Assembly (NCBI GenBank): GCA_049604415.1
Contig: JBMYTN010000004.1
Span: forward strand, 1-64,000
Length of the DNA: 64,000 nucleotides
Direction: 5' to 3'
Source of the DNA: JBMYTN01 sp049604415
Lineage (GTDB): Bacteria; Pseudomonadota; Alphaproteobacteria; Rhodospirillales; Rhodospirillaceae
Part shown: one piece after another, positions 36,139 through 44,079 of the stretch
Position numbering within the stretch: position 1 is the first letter of the stretch
Layout: the number at the start of each line of letters is the position of its first letter
The notes under the pieces: model-generated
Told to the model about the DNA's origin: nothing
The model's database searches: none
The model's input: only the letters and a program-made list of their open reading frames with translations
Position numbers and translations under genes: made by a program

Positions 36139-37323
36139 ATGGCTTGGAACCAGAATGGGGGCGGTGGTGGCCCCTGGGGCGGAGGCAGCGGCGGCGGAGG
36201 CGGCGGCGGCGGGCCCTGGGGCAATAGTCCCTGGGGTGGCGGCAATCGTGGCGGCGGCGGTCGGAACAATGGTCCGATGGGCTCGCCCCCGGATCTGGAA
36301 GATCTGCTGCGCAAAAGCCAGGACCGCTTCAAAAAGGTGATGCCCGGCGGCATGGGGCCCAAAAGCATCATCATCCTGATCATCGTTGCCTTGGGCGTAT
36401 GGATGGCCACCGGCTTTTACCGCGTTGCTGCGGATGAAAAAGGCGTCGTGAAGCGCTTTGGGGCCTATGTCTACACCACCGATCCGGGGCTGCATTATCA
36501 CCTGCCTTACCCGATTGAAACCGTGCAGACCCCGAAGGTGACCCGGGAAAACCGGGTGGAAATTGGCTTCCGCTCCAATGACGGTGCCCGGAGTGCCAAT
36601 GACCGCCCCGGCGACCGGTTAGAAGAATCCCTGATGCTCACCGGCGATGAAAACATCATCGACATTGACTTCTCGGTGGTTTGGGTGATCGAAGACCCGG
36701 CGAACTTCCTGTTCAACCTGCGCGACCCGGAAAGTGCGGTGATCTTGGCGGCTGAAAGCGCGATGCGCGAAGTCATCGGCCAGACCACGATCCAGGTAGC
36801 CTTGACCGAAGGTCGGGAACAAATCGAAAGCCGGACCCGGGAAAAGCTGCAAGAGCTGATGCGCGACTATCAGGCTGGTATCTCGATCCGCCGTGTTCAA
36901 TTGCTGAAGGTCGATCCGCCGGCCCAGGTGGTCGATGCGTTTAACGATGTGCAGCGGGCGCGCGCTGACTTGGAGCGCTTGCGTAACGAGGCGGAAGCTT
37001 ACGCCAACTCGGTGATCCCAGAAGCCCGCGGGCGGGCGGAACGGCTACGTCAGGAAGCCCAGGCCTATCGCGAGGAGATCGTGAACCGGGCCGAGGGTGA
37101 TGCGTCGCGCTTCACCGCAGTGTATCAGGCCTATAAGGTTGCGCCGGATGTGACGGAACGCAGGATCTATCTGGAAACCCTGGAACAGGTTTTGGGCAAT
37201 GTGAACAAGGTGATCGTTGACCAAAATGGTGATTCTGGTGGGACTGGCGTGGTGCCTTACCTGCCGCTGCCGGAAATCCAGAAACGCTCCACCGGTTCCG
37301 CCAGCGCTGGAGGAAACAACTAA
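36139..37323 (+). CDS. hflK: HflK, subunit of the FtsH-regulating HflKC complex
   Basis: A 394-residue SPFH/band 7 protein. The glycine-rich N-terminus (about 5-45) precedes one membrane helix (about 78-94, SIIILIIVALGVWMATG), then the periplasmic SPFH domain and a coiled-coil region (about 250-325). HflKC forms a large cage around FtsH and limits its proteolysis. ATG 36139 is chosen because it gives the usual MAWNQ-type start; a GTG at 36112 is possible and sits closer to the strong ribosome site. The stop overlaps the hflC start. Confidence 0.92.
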   Translation: MAWNQNGGGGGPWGGGSGGGGGGGGPWGNSPWGGGNRGGGGRNNGPMGSPPDLEDLLRKSQDRFKKVMPGGMGPKSIIILIIVALGVWMATGFYRVAADEKGVVKRFGAYVYTTDPGLHYHLPYPIETVQTPKVTRENRVEIGFRSNDGARSANDRPGDRLEESLMLTGDENIIDIDFSVVWVIEDPANFLFNLRDPESAVILAAESAMREVIGQTTIQVALTEGREQIESRTREKLQELMRDYQAGISIRRVQLLKVDPPAQVVDAFNDVQRARADLERLRNEAEAYANSVIPEARGRAERLRQEAQAYREEIVNRAEGDASRFTAVYQAYKVAPDVTERRIYLETLEQVLGNVNKVIVDQNGDSGGTGVVPYLPLPEIQKRSTGSASAGGNN

Positions 37324-38249
37324 TGGTTTTGAGAAAACTCCATCTGATCCTCGGCCTGATCGTTATCGTCGGCGGGTTTGTGATGTATAACGCGCTGTTC
37401 ATCGTTCAGCAGACCGAACAGGCTTTGGTGCTGCAATTCGGTGAATACCGCCGCATGGAGCAGGATCCTGGCCTAAAGATCAAAGTGCCGTTCATCCAGA
37501 ACGTGATCTTTTACGACAAGCGGGTTCTGCAGGCTGATCCCCCGGCGGAACAGTTGATCCTTGGCGATCAGAAGCGTTTGGTGGTGGACACTTTCACCCG
37601 CTTCCGGATTGACGATCCGCTGCGCTTCTACCAGGCTGTGAACAATGAGTTCCAAGCCCGCTCCCGGCTCTCGGACATCATTATCTCCGCCCTTCGACGG
37701 GTGTTGGGTAATGTGACCTTGGCCAAGCTGCTGTCCGAAGATCGCGACGACATTATGCGTCAGATCAGCGCGCGTGTGGATCTGGAAGCGGAAAACCTTG
37801 GCATTGACGTGATCGACGTGCGGATCCGGCGGGCCGATCTCCCGGCGGAAACCAGCCAGGCGATTTACAACCGGATCACGTCGGAACGGGAACGGGAAGC
37901 CAGAGAATTCCGGGCGCGCGGCGCGGAAGAAGCGCAACGGATCCGCTCTGCGGCGGATCGGGAACGCACTGTTCTGGTGGCGGAAGCGGAAAACGAAGCC
38001 CAGCAGATCCGTGGTGAAGGTGATGCCCTAGCGGTGCGGATTTACGCCGAGTCCTTTGGTGCCGATCCGGAGTTCTTCGCCTTCTACCGGTCCATGGAAG
38101 CCTATCGGAACTCCATGAACAGCGGTGACACCACCATGGTGCTTTCCCCGGACTCCGACTTCTTCCAGTTCTTCAAGTCCATGGATGGTGGCTTGCCCTC
38201 GGCACCCAGTGCCGGTGGACCGGAAGCCACCACCTTCCAGGCGCAATAA
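37323..38249 (+). CDS. hflC: HflC, subunit of the FtsH-regulating HflKC complex
   Basis: A 308-residue SPFH protein paired with HflK. It has an N-terminal membrane helix (residues 7-26, HLILGLIVIVGGFVMYNALF), the band 7 domain (YNALFIVQQTEQALVLQFGE onward) and a helical C-terminal region with EREREAREFRARGAEEAQRI. Its ATG shares one base with the hflK stop (TAATG), so translation is coupled. A terminator follows about 60 bases downstream. Confidence 0.93.
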   Translation: MVLRKLHLILGLIVIVGGFVMYNALFIVQQTEQALVLQFGEYRRMEQDPGLKIKVPFIQNVIFYDKRVLQADPPAEQLILGDQKRLVVDTFTRFRIDDPLRFYQAVNNEFQARSRLSDIIISALRRVLGNVTLAKLLSEDRDDIMRQISARVDLEAENLGIDVIDVRIRRADLPAETSQAIYNRITSEREREAREFRARGAEEAQRIRSAADRERTVLVAEAENEAQQIRGEGDALAVRIYAESFGADPEFFAFYRSMEAYRNSMNSGDTTMVLSPDSDFFQFFKSMDGGLPSAPSAGGPEATTFQAQ

Positions 38250-38311
38250 TGAGCAGCCGGGTGCGACACAGCCAAGAACGCTGGTCGGTCCCGACTTAAA
38301 CACTGGATCGG

Positions 38312-38345
38312 AAACGGACGGGTCATCACTGATCCGTCCGTTTTT
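38312..38345 (+). terminator. Intrinsic terminator after hflC
   Basis: AACGGACGG and CCGTCCGTT form the core of a long stem with a short loop, followed by five T. It separates hflKC from the Deg protease gene, in a roughly 300-base gap with no other gene visible. Confidence 0.85.
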
Positions 38346-38559
38346 GCCTCCAAACTGCCAAATTCTGGGGCCGATTGGTCCCAAGCCTGCCGTTTTCAGC
38401 AGGTACATCAAAAACAGCTGGACCACCGGCGGCGCTTTGCGGCGCAACCGGCTGAGAAGATTGGTTCAAATCGATAGTGGAGCGAACTGCAGCCGACCCA
38501 TGGGCTGGATAGTCCCTTTAGAGCTTTAAGCGGGTCGCCTTGTGAAGGGAGTGGATAGG

Positions 38560-40191
38560 GTGTTGTCTACCGAAGAACAGAAAGAGGTTTCCCAGCGGGT
38601 TGAAGCCCCCCAACCCCCCAAGCGGCGTCGGATGTCCGGCATGAGGCTGGTGGTGTCGAGCGTGGCCATCATCGGCGTTGCCGCAGTCTCTTTGGGTGCA
38701 TTGCGCTGGGACATGCTGGGTTTGGACGGGGTCGCTCCAGTACAGGCGCAAGTTCCGGTGACGGAAAACCGCATCATCGTCCCGGAAGAAGGCGCACCGG
38801 AAAGCTTTGCCGATCTGGTCGAACAGCTGTCCCCCAGCGTGGTCAACATCAGCACCACCCAACGCATGCCCGATCGCGGCCCGCAAATGCCGGAAATCCC
38901 GCCGGGCACGCCGCTCGATGAGTTTTTCCGCGACTTTTTTGATCGCAATGGCCCCGGTGGAGGGGGCGAGGGCCGCCCGCGCTCCGGGCCGCGCGCCACC
39001 TCCTTGGGCTCCGGCTTTATCATTTCCGAAGCCGGTCTGATCGTTACCAACAACCATGTCATTGAAGGCGCTGATGAAATCACGGTGATCTTACATGACG
39101 ACACCGCCCTGAAGGCGGAGTTGGTCGGTCGGGATGAAAAAACCGATATCGCGGTTTTGCAGGTCGAGTCCGATGAGCCGTTGCCCGCCGTGGTGATGGG
39201 GGATTCGGAATCCGCCCGGGTCGGCGACTGGGTTGTCGCCATCGGCAATCCGTTTGGGTTGGGTGGCACGGTGACCGCCGGGATCATTTCCGCCAAAACC
39301 CGGGACATCAATGCCGGTCCCTATGACAGTTTCATCCAGACCGATGCCTCGATCAACAAAGGCAATTCCGGCGGACCGCTGTTCAACATGCAAGGCGAGG
39401 TGATCGGCATCAACACCGCCATTTACAGCCCGTCCGGTGGCTCCATTGGCATTGGCTTCTCGGTGCCGACCAGCCTGGCCAAGCAGGTGATTGCCGATCT
39501 GACCGAATTTGGCCGCACCCGGCGCGGCTGGATCGGGGTGCGGATCCAAACCGTCACCGAAGATATTGCCGAGGGCATCGGCCTGTCCGAAGCCAGCGGC
39601 GCTCTGGTGGCCGTCGTCACCCCGGGCGGTCCGTCCGAAGCCGCAGGCATCAAGGCCGGGGATGTGATCTTGCGCTTTGATGGCAAGGCGGTGCCGGATA
39701 TGCGCTCTCTGCCGCTGATTGTGGCCGAAACCGACATAGACAAGGACACCGATATTGTCGTCTGGCGCGATGGCGAAGAGGTCAACCTGACCATCAAGGT
39801 CGGCGAGCTTGAAGTTGCCGAAGAAACCGGCCTGCTTGATGGGAGTGGATCCACCCCCAGCCCGACGGAAAACAGTCGCAATGGCACCCTGGTTGAGTCT
39901 CTGGGCGTCACTGTGGCCCCGATCAGTTCCGAATTGCGCGAACGCTTTGATCTGGCCGATGATGCCGAAGGTCTGGTGGTGCTTGATGTGGTTCAAGGCT
40001 CTGGTGCAGAAGAGAAGGGCTTGCAGTCCGGCTCTGTAATCGTCTCGGCCAACCAAACCCCGATGAGCAGCCCCAGTGACTTGGCCTCAGTGGCCGAAGA
40101 TGCGCGGGATGCAGGCCGCAAGACGGTTTTGGTGCTGGTGGAAACCGAAGGCACCCGGACCTTCGTCGCCATCGCGCTGGCCGAGGAGTAA
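38560..40191 (+). CDS. DegP/Do-like periplasmic serine protease
   Basis: A Deg/HtrA protease of 543 residues from this start. An N-terminal membrane or signal segment (about 27-45) precedes a trypsin-like domain with the triad His166 (NNHVIEG), Asp196 (KTDIAVLQ) and Ser270 (GNSGGPL), then two PDZ domains (about 310-400 and 440-535). It degrades or refolds damaged envelope proteins. The start is uncertain: GTG 38560 has AAGGGAG eight bases upstream, while a GTG at 38542 gives a longer form. Its place after hflKC forms a protein-quality-control group. Confidence 0.92.
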   Translation: MLSTEEQKEVSQRVEAPQPPKRRRMSGMRLVVSSVAIIGVAAVSLGALRWDMLGLDGVAPVQAQVPVTENRIIVPEEGAPESFADLVEQLSPSVVNISTTQRMPDRGPQMPEIPPGTPLDEFFRDFFDRNGPGGGGEGRPRSGPRATSLGSGFIISEAGLIVTNNHVIEGADEITVILHDDTALKAELVGRDEKTDIAVLQVESDEPLPAVVMGDSESARVGDWVVAIGNPFGLGGTVTAGIISAKTRDINAGPYDSFIQTDASINKGNSGGPLFNMQGEVIGINTAIYSPSGGSIGIGFSVPTSLAKQVIADLTEFGRTRRGWIGVRIQTVTEDIAEGIGLSEASGALVAVVTPGGPSEAAGIKAGDVILRFDGKAVPDMRSLPLIVAETDIDKDTDIVVWRDGEEVNLTIKVGELEVAEETGLLDGSGSTPSPTENSRNGTLVESLGVTVAPISSELRERFDLADDAEGLVVLDVVQGSGAEEKGLQSGSVIVSANQTPMSSPSDLASVAEDARDAGRKTVLVLVETEGTRTFVAIALAEE

Positions 40192-40206
40192 ACTCTCGGG
40201 CTATGG

Positions 40207-40244
40207 TCTGGGGGCGATTCTCTATGGTTGGGAGCGCCCCCAGA
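40207..40244 (+). terminator. Hairpin between degP-like gene and holC
   Basis: TCTGGGGGCG (40207-40216) and CGCCCCCAGA (40235-40244) form a perfect 10-bp stem with an 18-base loop. There is no T run on either side, so it is a structural element or inefficient terminator. Confidence 0.5.
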
Positions 40245-40275
40245 AACCGATCTCGCCTAAAAGAAAGCACAGGCC

Positions 40276-40770
40276 TTGCCGCCTCGGTTTGATTTTTACC
40301 ATTTGCAGCGTTCGCCTTTGGAGCAGGCCTTACCACGCCTGATGGCCAAGGTGCTGCAATCCGGTGCTCGGGCCGTGATCCGCTGTGGCAGCCAGGAGCG
40401 TCTCGCCCTGTTGGACGACGCTTTGTGGAAAGAGCCCGCCGATGGCTGGTTGCCCCATGGCTCGGTTCGGGATGGCAAAGCCGAGGCCCATCCACTTTGG
40501 TTGACCCTAGAGGAAGAAAATCCAAACGGGGCCTCCGTGCTGGTGCTCACGGAGTCCGTCTGGCCCACCGACCCAACCCCTGACGACGGGGCGGGACCGC
40601 TGGGCTGCGGACGGGTTTTGATCTTGTTTGATGGCCGCGATGAGCAGGCAATTCAGAGTGCCCGCAGCCGCTGGACCGAGGTCAAAGCCGCCGGTGCGAC
40701 CCTGGTTTACTGGCAACAGACTCCTGCCGGGGGCTGGCAGGAAAAACAGAGGGTTGAAGCGACCCTGTAA
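40276..40770 (+). CDS. holC: DNA polymerase III chi subunit
   Basis: A 164-residue HolC protein. Family features are the start PRFDFYHLQRSPLEQALPRLM, LLDDALWKE, DGWLPHGS and VLILFDGRDEQAIQSARSRW. Chi links the clamp loader to single-strand-binding protein at the replication fork. The start is a TTG at 40276 with only a weak ribosome site (AAGAAAG), which suits a low-abundance protein; no ATG fits. Confidence 0.9.
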   Translation: MPPRFDFYHLQRSPLEQALPRLMAKVLQSGARAVIRCGSQERLALLDDALWKEPADGWLPHGSVRDGKAEAHPLWLTLEEENPNGASVLVLTESVWPTDPTPDDGAGPLGCGRVLILFDGRDEQAIQSARSRWTEVKAAGATLVYWQQTPAGGWQEKQRVEATL

Positions 40771-40800
40771 AACCAAGTTCCAAAATCCGTTGAATTTGGT

Positions 40801-40840
40801 CCGGTAACTGCCGGTAAATAGCGGTAAATCGCCTAAAACT
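40801..40840 (+). repeat. Ten-base phased direct repeats
   Basis: Four consecutive 10-base units, CCGGTAACTG, CCGGTAAATA, GCGGTAAATC and the degenerate GCCTAAAACT, run head to tail. A ten-base period places them on one face of the helix. They lie 83 bases before the unknown two-gene operon and just before a possible promoter (TTGGAC, 17 bases, TATACC at 40851-40879). Confidence 0.5.
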
Positions 40841-40922
40841 TACAGAAATATTGGACTTATCGCGCGTGGTCTCTATACCATAGGTCAAACAGTCGGTCCC
40901 CCGGAAGGGTGGGGACGTTTGA

Positions 40923-42647
40923 TTGGGCAAGTCTGGCGTGGCGAAGTACGAAGTCCAACTCCACCGGGACAAGCGTTGGATCAATCATGATCTCTTTGAT
41001 CATGAAGCCGACGCAACCAAGGTGGCACAAAACCTGATCAAAAACCCCCAATGCGAGGGGGTTCGGGTTGTATATGACCGGATGGGCGCTGACGGCCTCC
41101 ATCGGGAGCGGGTCGTCTTTGAACAAATGAACCGGGAAATCCGCCAGGCCCCGGTGCGCATTGTCCCCATTGATGAAACCAATTTCTGTAAGACGGTCGA
41201 GGATGTCTACAGCCTGGAGAGCCGGTTAACCCTGGCCAAATTGCTGAAGAAATATCTCGAACAAATGTCCCTGACCCCGTCGGAAATGTTGTTTTGCTAC
41301 AACCCGATGGCCCGGTTCATGGATGCCGATGGCGGCTTGTTGCCCTCAGCCGTGGATCGCATCGTCACCTTGCACAGCAAGATGGACGAGGAGCTGGATC
41401 CGAAGCGGCACCGGGAAGAAGTCTATCGCTGGGTGGACGAGATCGGACGGCGCTCTCGCCGGGCCGAGGGCGAAAAGCTGCTGCGCAAGGTCAATTTGGA
41501 AGACTTTGCCAAGCTGGTGCGCGCCACCCAGAAAGTCGCCTTTGTCCCGGAAGAGCAGGATGGCTTCCTCAAGCATGTCATTGCCCGGGAGCTGACCAAA
41601 GAACGCAGTTTCCTCGGCAAGCTGGAAGTGCTGTTGGAATGTGTCTCCTCGGAGCTGTCCAAGGAGCATCTGAACATCCTGGACGGTTTTATCGCCGACG
41701 TGCTGGCCAATCCTTCGGTGGTACAGGATCTGCTTCGCACCCGGCATAACCTCTCCTCGGCCCTGTTGGGCTTGCTCGACCTGATGGAAGGCAAGACCGA
41801 CACCACGGCGGTGGATGACGAGCCGGAATTTGTCACCGTCCTGCGCAAAATGTTCTCCGAAGGCCGGTTGCCCTCGGGCAAAACCGTGCTGATGGACCGG
41901 GTCTGCCGGGAGCTGGGCGGCAAGCAGCCGCTGTCGCGCAATGATCCGGGCAAGGAGCATGAGGCCTTTTGCGGCATGATCCTGCGTCTGATCCGGCGCG
42001 ATGGGGTCAGCGGCGGTCCGGCGGTGGCCGGAGCCCTGACCCGACGCTATGGCTTGCGCTTGAATGAAGGCGGCATGACCGGCTGGAAGCTGTCGATCCA
42101 AGGGGTGGCGCATCTGCTGAAGGACATGACCCGGCGGCTGCATTATTTGACCGCCATGTCCCGGGCGGCGGATGGCATTGGCCATTTGACGGTGGTGGCC
42201 GAGGAAGTGGTCGATACGGTCAAACAGGCCCGTGACATCCACTTCTTTGTCGAACCGAAAATGCCGACCCCGGAAAAGCTGCGGCTGATGACCAGCGTCC
42301 ATGATGCAGTCCGCGACAGCCGCCTGCCCGAGGTGCTGCGCAACCGGGTTTGTGGCCGCTTGGATGATTTGGTGGCGCGCTATCTGGTCGATGAGAAGGT
42401 GGTTGAAAAACTCGACGATCCCGCTGACAGCCTGCGCACCCGCGCCATGCGTTTGGTGAAATTCTGTGCCTCTGGCACGGTGATGGAAGGCAAGGCCCTG
42501 CAAATCGCCCGCGCCCGGGTGCTGCACCATTTGCGCCAGCCGAATTTTGTTGAGTCCTTTACCTCCGATGTCCCCGATCCTCGGGAGAAGGAAGGCAGGC
42601 TGCGGGACTTTTACCGCATGCTGGCTGAAGCCGGGTTCCAGGCCTGA
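40923..42647 (+). CDS. Hypothetical 574-residue protein of unknown function
   Basis: I do not recognise this protein. It has no signal peptide or membrane segment and appears almost wholly helical. Residues 1-90 form a small alpha/beta-like module (YEVQLHRDKRWINHDLF, VRVVYDRMGADG). The rest, from VEDVYSLESRLTLAKLLKKY onward, is helical and charged, with cysteines scattered and no catalytic motif evident. The start is a TTG at 40923 after AAGGGTGGGG, with a GTG five codons later as alternative. The next gene starts two bases after its stop, so the pair form an operon. Confidence 0.75.
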   Translation: MGKSGVAKYEVQLHRDKRWINHDLFDHEADATKVAQNLIKNPQCEGVRVVYDRMGADGLHRERVVFEQMNREIRQAPVRIVPIDETNFCKTVEDVYSLESRLTLAKLLKKYLEQMSLTPSEMLFCYNPMARFMDADGGLLPSAVDRIVTLHSKMDEELDPKRHREEVYRWVDEIGRRSRRAEGEKLLRKVNLEDFAKLVRATQKVAFVPEEQDGFLKHVIARELTKERSFLGKLEVLLECVSSELSKEHLNILDGFIADVLANPSVVQDLLRTRHNLSSALLGLLDLMEGKTDTTAVDDEPEFVTVLRKMFSEGRLPSGKTVLMDRVCRELGGKQPLSRNDPGKEHEAFCGMILRLIRRDGVSGGPAVAGALTRRYGLRLNEGGMTGWKLSIQGVAHLLKDMTRRLHYLTAMSRAADGIGHLTVVAEEVVDTVKQARDIHFFVEPKMPTPEKLRLMTSVHDAVRDSRLPEVLRNRVCGRLDDLVARYLVDEKVVEKLDDPADSLRTRAMRLVKFCASGTVMEGKALQIARARVLHHLRQPNFVESFTSDVPDPREKEGRLRDFYRMLAEAGFQA

Positions 42648-42649
42648 CC

Positions 42650-43198
42650 GTGAGCACCGGATCGGACAACCGGGCCGCAGATATCCAATGTCTGCTCGCC
42701 GCCTTAAATGAAGTCCAACAAACCATCCGCGCCTATGACACCAAGGCCCAGATTGTGGGCGTTGGATTCATTTTTTCCATCTCCATGATCGGACCGATCT
42801 TGCAGCAGATGCAGGTCACCAGGACCTACGATCTGGGTTTTCTGATCGGCACCTTTGTGTTTCTGATCGGCCCGGTGGTGCTGTTTGGCTCCGTACTCTA
42901 TCCGACCCGACGCACTGCCCCGGAAATCACCAGCCAAGCGACAGGGCTCGCCACGGGAAAGACCGCAGCGGTCCATGGATTTTTTTATGTTCCTGGTGAT
43001 GGCAACACCGACATTGCGGCGGATTTGGCCAAGCTGGAGGGCGTCGATTGGCGGGCCGAGATCCTCTATGAGCTCAGCCGCCTGTCAGCTTTGCGGGCGC
43101 TGAAGCGAAGACGCTTTTTGCGTGCCATGACTGCGGCGGGGATTAGCTTTTTGCTGATCCTTCTGACCCAAGGGCTGAAACTCCTTTTCGGTGTTTGA
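42650..43198 (+). CDS. Membrane protein resembling Pycsar-type effectors (PycTM-like)
   Basis: A 182-residue protein. An N-terminal helix leads into YDTKAQIVGVGF, then two adjacent membrane helices (about 36-52 and 61-81) ending in LYPTRR; a cytosolic stretch with DIAADLAKLEGVDW and ILYELSRLSALRALKRRRF precedes a third helix (about 160-178). The DTKA motif, LYP exit and the LSxL...K...R...A segment match the layout of Pycsar transmembrane effectors, which disrupt the membrane on cyclic-pyrimidine signals. No cyclase is visible nearby. The assignment is inference from pattern. The start is a GTG at 42650. Confidence 0.6.
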   Translation: MSTGSDNRAADIQCLLAALNEVQQTIRAYDTKAQIVGVGFIFSISMIGPILQQMQVTRTYDLGFLIGTFVFLIGPVVLFGSVLYPTRRTAPEITSQATGLATGKTAAVHGFFYVPGDGNTDIAADLAKLEGVDWRAEILYELSRLSALRALKRRRFLRAMTAAGISFLLILLTQGLKLLFGV

Positions 43199-43218
43199 CC
43201 CTACCCGACCTGCTGATC

Positions 43219-44058
43219 TTACCCGGAAATAACCAAGCTAAAGACAAAGCGCAGTGCCACCACGGCCAGGAAAATGCCGAAGGCGACTTCCAGGGTACGC
43301 CGGGGCAGGGCATGGGCGATTTTCACCCCCAAAGGCGCGCAGAGCACCGTGGTCGGGATCAGCAAGAGGAAGCCCGGCAGCGAGACATAGCCTGCGGAAA
43401 ACGGCGGCAGATCCGGCATGGCGGGCCAGCCCGCATAGACATAGCCGATGGTGGCGGGGATGGAGATCAACACCCCAACCCCGGAGCTGGTGCCCACCGC
43501 TTGGTGAATGCTGCGCCCATGCAGCGTCAGAAGCAGGTTGGACAAGGCCCCGCCGCCAATGCCCATCAGGGCCGATAAGATGCCAATGCAGCCGCCATAG
43601 GCCCGCATCACCGCTCGGCCCGGCAGGGTCTCTGAGAGTTTCCAGCTGTCCTTGCCAAACAGCATTTTCACCGCATTGACCCCGGCCACGGCGATAAACA
43701 CCACCTTGAACACCCAAGGATCCGCATGGCGGGCGATCAACGCCCCGGCAATGACCCCCAGCAAGATTGGGATCGCCCAGACCTTCAGGATATCCTGATC
43801 CACGGCCCCTTTGGCCGAATGGCCGCGCCAGGAGCGGATCGAGGTCGGGATGATCACTGCCAAAGACGTGCCGACACAAAGCGGCATCAGGATCGGTTCG
43901 GAAATGCCGGTCAGGCGGAACAGCTCATAGAGCACCGGCACCATGACCGCACCGCCGCCAACCCCGAACAAACCGGCCAGAATGCCCGTGACCACCCCGG
44001 CGGCCAGCAGGGCCACGGCCAGCATGAAGAGTTCCGTGTGGTTTGCGAGCAGGTCCAT
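43219..44058 (-). CDS. TauE/SafE (TSUP) family membrane exporter
   Basis: A 279-residue membrane protein with about eight helices in two repeats. Each repeat begins with the family motif: GILAGLFGVGGGAVMVPVL near residue 25 and GILSALMGIGGGALSNLLL near 158. TSUP proteins move sulfite, sulfonates or other sulfur organics across the inner membrane; the direction and substrate here are unknown. It converges with the PycTM-like gene 20 bases away and is divergent from nothing nearby. Confidence 0.9.
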   Translation of the reverse strand: MDLLANHTELFMLAVALLAAGVVTGILAGLFGVGGGAVMVPVLYELFRLTGISEPILMPLCVGTSLAVIIPTSIRSWRGHSAKGAVDQDILKVWAIPILLGVIAGALIARHADPWVFKVVFIAVAGVNAVKMLFGKDSWKLSETLPGRAVMRAYGGCIGILSALMGIGGGALSNLLLTLHGRSIHQAVGTSSGVGVLISIPATIGYVYAGWPAMPDLPPFSAGYVSLPGFLLLIPTTVLCAPLGVKIAHALPRRTLEVAFGIFLAVVALRFVFSLVISG

Positions 44059-44079
44059 GGGACGTCCTAACGATTGTTT

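Noticed and set aside
42650..43198. A full Pycsar defence system
   Set aside because: No nucleotide cyclase domain is visible in the partner or nearby genes, so only effector-like resemblance is claimed.
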